Shown one piece after another: positions 61,440 through 64,000 of a stretch of DNA of 64,000 nt. How positions within the stretch are numbered: position 1 is the first letter of the stretch; each line of letters begins with the position of its first letter. Source of the stretch: Polynucleobacter sp. (GTDB lineage Bacteria > Pseudomonadota > Gammaproteobacteria > Burkholderiales > Burkholderiaceae_D); contig JAIPCX010000014.1 in NCBI GenBank assembly GCA_021737945.1, positions 1-64,000 on the forward strand, written 5' to 3'. The notes below the pieces were generated by a model. The model saw only the letters and a program-made list of their open reading frames with translations, was not told the origin of the DNA and searched no databases. Position numbers and translations under genes: made by a program.

Positions 61440-64000
61440 TTATCCCACCCATTTGCGCGCATTCTGAAACATACGCGTCCACGGCGACTCTTCACCCCAG
61501 CCATCTGGATGCCATGACTGCTGCACCGTTCTAAACACACGCTCGGCGTGCGGCATCATCACGGTGAAGCGACCATCGTCCGTGGTAACCGATGTAATTC
61601 CTGTAGGCGATCCATTTGGATTGAGCGGATAACGCTCAGTAGCCTGTCCGTGATGGTCAACAAAACGAAGCGCGACTTTTACCTCACTTAGTTGACCGGT
61701 ATGCGCAAAATTAGCAAAGCCTTCGCCGTGAGCAACCGCAATCGGCGTTTGGGTACCCGCCATACCAGCAAAGAAGATAGCGGGTGAATCCATCACCTCA
61801 ACCATCGCAAACCTAGCTTCAAATTGCTCCGATTGATTGCGAGTAAATTTAGGCCAGTGCTCAGCGCCGGGGATGATGGACTTTAAACTGCTCATCATCT
61901 GACAGCCATTACAGATACCTAAAGCAAAGGTGTTGGGGCTATGGAAAAACGCAGAAAACTGATCCGAAAGTTTGGAGTTAAACAGTATCGTCTTCGACCA
62001 TCCCTCACCGGCTCCCAGCACATCGCCGTAGGAAAATCCACCGACGGCAATCAAACCACGAAAATCTTTCAATGACACTCGATCTGCAATCAAATCGCTC
62101 ATGTGCACATCGACCGCATCGAAACCCGACTGATCCATGACATACGCCGTCTCAACATGCGAGTTAACGCCCTGCTCACGAAGAATGGCGACCTTAGGCC
62201 GAACACCCTTTGCAATGAATGGCGCTGCGATATTGTCAGCAGGATTGAAGGTCAGCTTTGGTGTAATGCCCGGATCTTTTTCATCGAGTAGCAAGTCGTA
62301 CTCTTGATCTACGCAAGCGGGGTTGTCACGCAAACGCGCAATGCGCCAGCTTGTTTCACTCCACAGTCGGTGCAAATCAGCACGCTTGTGGCTGTAGATA
62401 GTTTTTGCGTCGCGAGTAAATTCAATCACATCTCGATCATTCAGTTTGCCGATGATATGGCTGCAAGCACCCAGACCATAGTCGCGCAGCACATTCATTA
62501 CATCCGATTTTTCAGAGGCTTTAACTTGTAATACGGCACCTAGCTCTTCATTAAATAATGCGCGCAAGGTGAGGTCATTACGACGTTGGTCAACTTGTGT
62601 GGCCCAGTTTTTGGAGTCGCCCCAATCAGCTGCATGCTCGCTTTCCATGGCAAGGATATCGAGATTGACGGATATACCTGTATGACCCGCAAAGGCCATC
62701 TCACACAGCGTAGCAAACAAACCGCCATCAGAACGATCGTGATAAGCGAGTAAATGTCCGTCACGATTTAAACGCTGCACAACATTGAAAAAAGCTTTCA
62801 GATCATCGGCGCTATCGACATCTGGAACGTCATCGCCCAACTGCTGAACTACTTGTGTGAAGACGGATGCAGCGAGTCGATTCTTGCCACGACCCAGATC
62901 AATCAAAATCAGCGCGGTTTCACCTAGATCGGTACGCAGCTGAGGCGTGAGCGAACGCCTAACATCGCTGACGGGCGCAAAGGCTGACACGATCAGTGAC
63001 ACCGGAGACATCACGGTCTTGTCGCCCTCGTCATCTTTCCAGGTCGTGCGCATCGATAAGGAATCTTTACCCACCGGTATGCTAATGCCCAAGGCTGGAC
63101 ATAACTCCATACCCACCGCTTTCACGGTATCGAACAAAGCAGCGTCTTGACCGGGTTGTCCACAGGCGGCCATCCAGTTAGCTGAGAGCTTAATGTCAGA
63201 CAGTGTTTCGATAGCGGCTGCCGCAATATTGGTGATGGCCTCGCCCACAGCCATACGTCCCGAAGCAGGCGCATTAATCACTGCTAGCGGTGTGCGCTCG
63301 CCCATCGCCATCGCTTCACCGAGATAACCTTGGTGGCTCATGGTAGTGACAGCGCAATCAGCAACCGGCACTTGCCAAGGGCCGACCATCTGGTCACGCA
63401 CGGTATGCGCACCCACCGTGCGATCGCCAATCGTAATTAAAAAGGATTTATCAGCCACTGTTGGCTGGCGCAGCACGCGCTCTGCCGCATCGTCTAAGCT
63501 GATACCTGTTAAATCTAAGGCGACTTTCGGCGTCGCTTGGCGTTTTACATCGCGATGCATTTTGGGTGGCTTGCCCAACAAGACTTCCATGGGCATATCA
63601 ACCGGATAGTTGTCATGCTCAGGATCCAGCACACGCAACTGTCGCTCTTCAGTGGCGATACCAACGACAGCAAAGGGACAGCGCTCACGCTCGCACATGC
63701 GAGTAAAAAGTGACAAACTCGAGGGCGCAATTCCTAGTACGTAGCGCTCTTGTGATTCGTTACTCCAGATTTCGCGCGGCGACATGCCTGATTCTTCGAG
63801 ATGAATTTTGCGCAAATCAAATACAGCACCCCGACCCGCATCGTTGGTCAACTCTGGGAAGGCATTCGATAAACCACCCGCACCGACATCATGAATCGAC
63901 AGCACAGGATTACTTTCACCCATAGACCAGCAAGCGTTAATCACTTCTTGTGCGCGCCGCTGCATTTCAGGATTACCGCGCTGCACAGAATCGAAATCGA
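61440..64000 (-). CDS. purL: Phosphoribosylformylglycinamidine synthase (5' part outside window)
   Basis: Large-type PurL of purine synthesis, which converts FGAR to FGAM with glutamine. About 853 of some 1300 residues are visible, open to the right edge ([11 protein letters not shown] at the border); the GTG at 63986 is internal. The synthase region includes [24 protein letters not shown]-like segments and [10 protein letters not shown]. The C-terminal glutaminase has [15 protein letters not shown], the nucleophile cysteine in GICNGCQMM and the AHGEG histidine/glutamate. No terminator is seen in the four-base gap to parE. Confidence 0.95.
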   Translation of the reverse strand, partial: DFDSVQRGNPEMQRRAQEVINACWSMGESNPVLSIHDVGAGGLSNAFPELTNDAGRGAVFDLRKIHLEESGMSPREIWSNESQERYVLGIAPSSLSLFTRMCERERCPFAVVGIATEERQLRVLDPEHDNYPVDMPMEVLLGKPPKMHRDVKRQATPKVALDLTGISLDDAAERVLRQPTVADKSFLITIGDRTVGAHTVRDQMVGPWQVPVADCAVTTMSHQGYLGEAMAMGERTPLAVINAPASGRMAVGEAITNIAAAAIETLSDIKLSANWMAACGQPGQDAALFDTVKAVGMELCPALGISIPVGKDSLSMRTTWKDDEGDKTVMSPVSLIVSAFAPVSDVRRSLTPQLRTDLGETALILIDLGRGKNRLAASVFTQVVQQLGDDVPDVDSADDLKAFFNVVQRLNRDGHLLAYHDRSDGGLFATLCEMAFAGHTGISVNLDILAMESEHAADWGDSKNWATQVDQRRNDLTLRALFNEELGAVLQVKASEKSDVMNVLRDYGLGACSHIIGKLNDRDVIEFTRDAKTIYSHKRADLHRLWSETSWRIARLRDNPACVDQEYDLLLDEKDPGITPKLTFNPADNIAAPFIAKGVRPKVAILREQGVNSHVETAYVMDQSGFDAVDVHMSDLIADRVSLKDFRGLIAVGGFSYGDVLGAGEGWSKTILFNSKLSDQFSAFFHSPNTFALGICNGCQMMSSLKSIIPGAEHWPKFTRNQSEQFEARFAMVEVMDSPAIFFAGMAGTQTPIAVAHGEGFANFAHTGQLSEVKVALRFVDHHGQATERYPLNPNGSPTGITSVTTDDGRFTVMMPHAERVFRTVQQSWHPDGWGEESPWTRMFQNARKWVG

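Overview
The window looks like a chromosomal segment of a betaproteobacterium, most likely order Burkholderiales and plausibly near Oxalobacteraceae. The evidence is gene content and order: ygfZ-mltG-tmk-holB-PilZ-tatD-ankyrin, selO-msrB-yciB-bolA-ppiC next to purL, a ribA plus old-yellow-enzyme pair, Liv-type ABC transporters, and a small HTH protein of a kind I associate with Oxalobacteraceae. No database search was possible, so the family-level placement is an inference. I saw no rRNA, tRNA, CRISPR array, integrase or intact insertion sequence.

Layout. 1-7789 (+): a Liv-type ABC transporter operon (binding protein cut by the window edge) that runs into an aldehyde dehydrogenase, an SDR and a zinc alcohol dehydrogenase and ends at a strong intrinsic terminator. 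7891-10850 (-): a three-gene module of a glutamine-rich low-complexity protein, a subtilisin-like S8 protease without a signal peptide, and a small HTH protein; this is the least explained part of the window. 11133-18910 (-): lactate permease, an FMN-type ene-reductase with ribA, an atypical OmpR-like regulator, a LysR gene broken at a C8 tract, and an MHS-type MFS transporter. 19225-27545 (+): a ten-gene acyl-CoA and short-chain catabolic cluster (thiolase, acyl-CoA dehydrogenase, SDRs, hotdog thioesterases, a medium-chain reductase, an epoxide-hydrolase-like enzyme) ending in a GNAT gene. 27563-36884: housekeeping genes (NRDE protein, DUF4936, ygfZ, mltG, tmk, holB, PilZ, TatD), then an ankyrin protein, a Ser/Gly/Asn-repeat secreted protein, an rsuA-type pseudouridine synthase and a pirin.

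36857-44269: a disturbed stretch. It has one intact glycosyltransferase and one with an in-frame stop, a degenerate SDR, a CBS protein, DUF4404, and an FtsH-like AAA ATPase truncated at about 42160-42170, where it meets a truncated fimbrial usher of a spore-coat-U/chaperone/usher pilus cluster. 44270-54623 (-): a FadB-type multifunctional enzyme, an orphan Liv-type binding protein, and an operon of acyl-CoA ligase, livH, livM, livG, livF and a binding protein. 54896-58607 (+): selO, msrB, yciB, bolA and ppiC. 58751-61435: two complete type II toxin-antitoxin modules, hipBA and parDE, both with recognisable operators, lodged between ppiC and purL (partial at the right edge).

Functional picture. 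Two ABC importers of the branched-chain amino acid/carboxylate family, an acyl-CoA ligase, an acyl-CoA dehydrogenase, a FadB-type hydratase/dehydrogenase, a thiolase and several oxidoreductases suggest a lifestyle built on taking up organic acids or alcohols and oxidising them through CoA thioesters. The exact substrates cannot be read from sequence. Three genes carry clear lesions (LysR frameshift, glycosyltransferase nonsense codon, AAA/usher junction), which points to local decay or possible sequencing and assembly problems.
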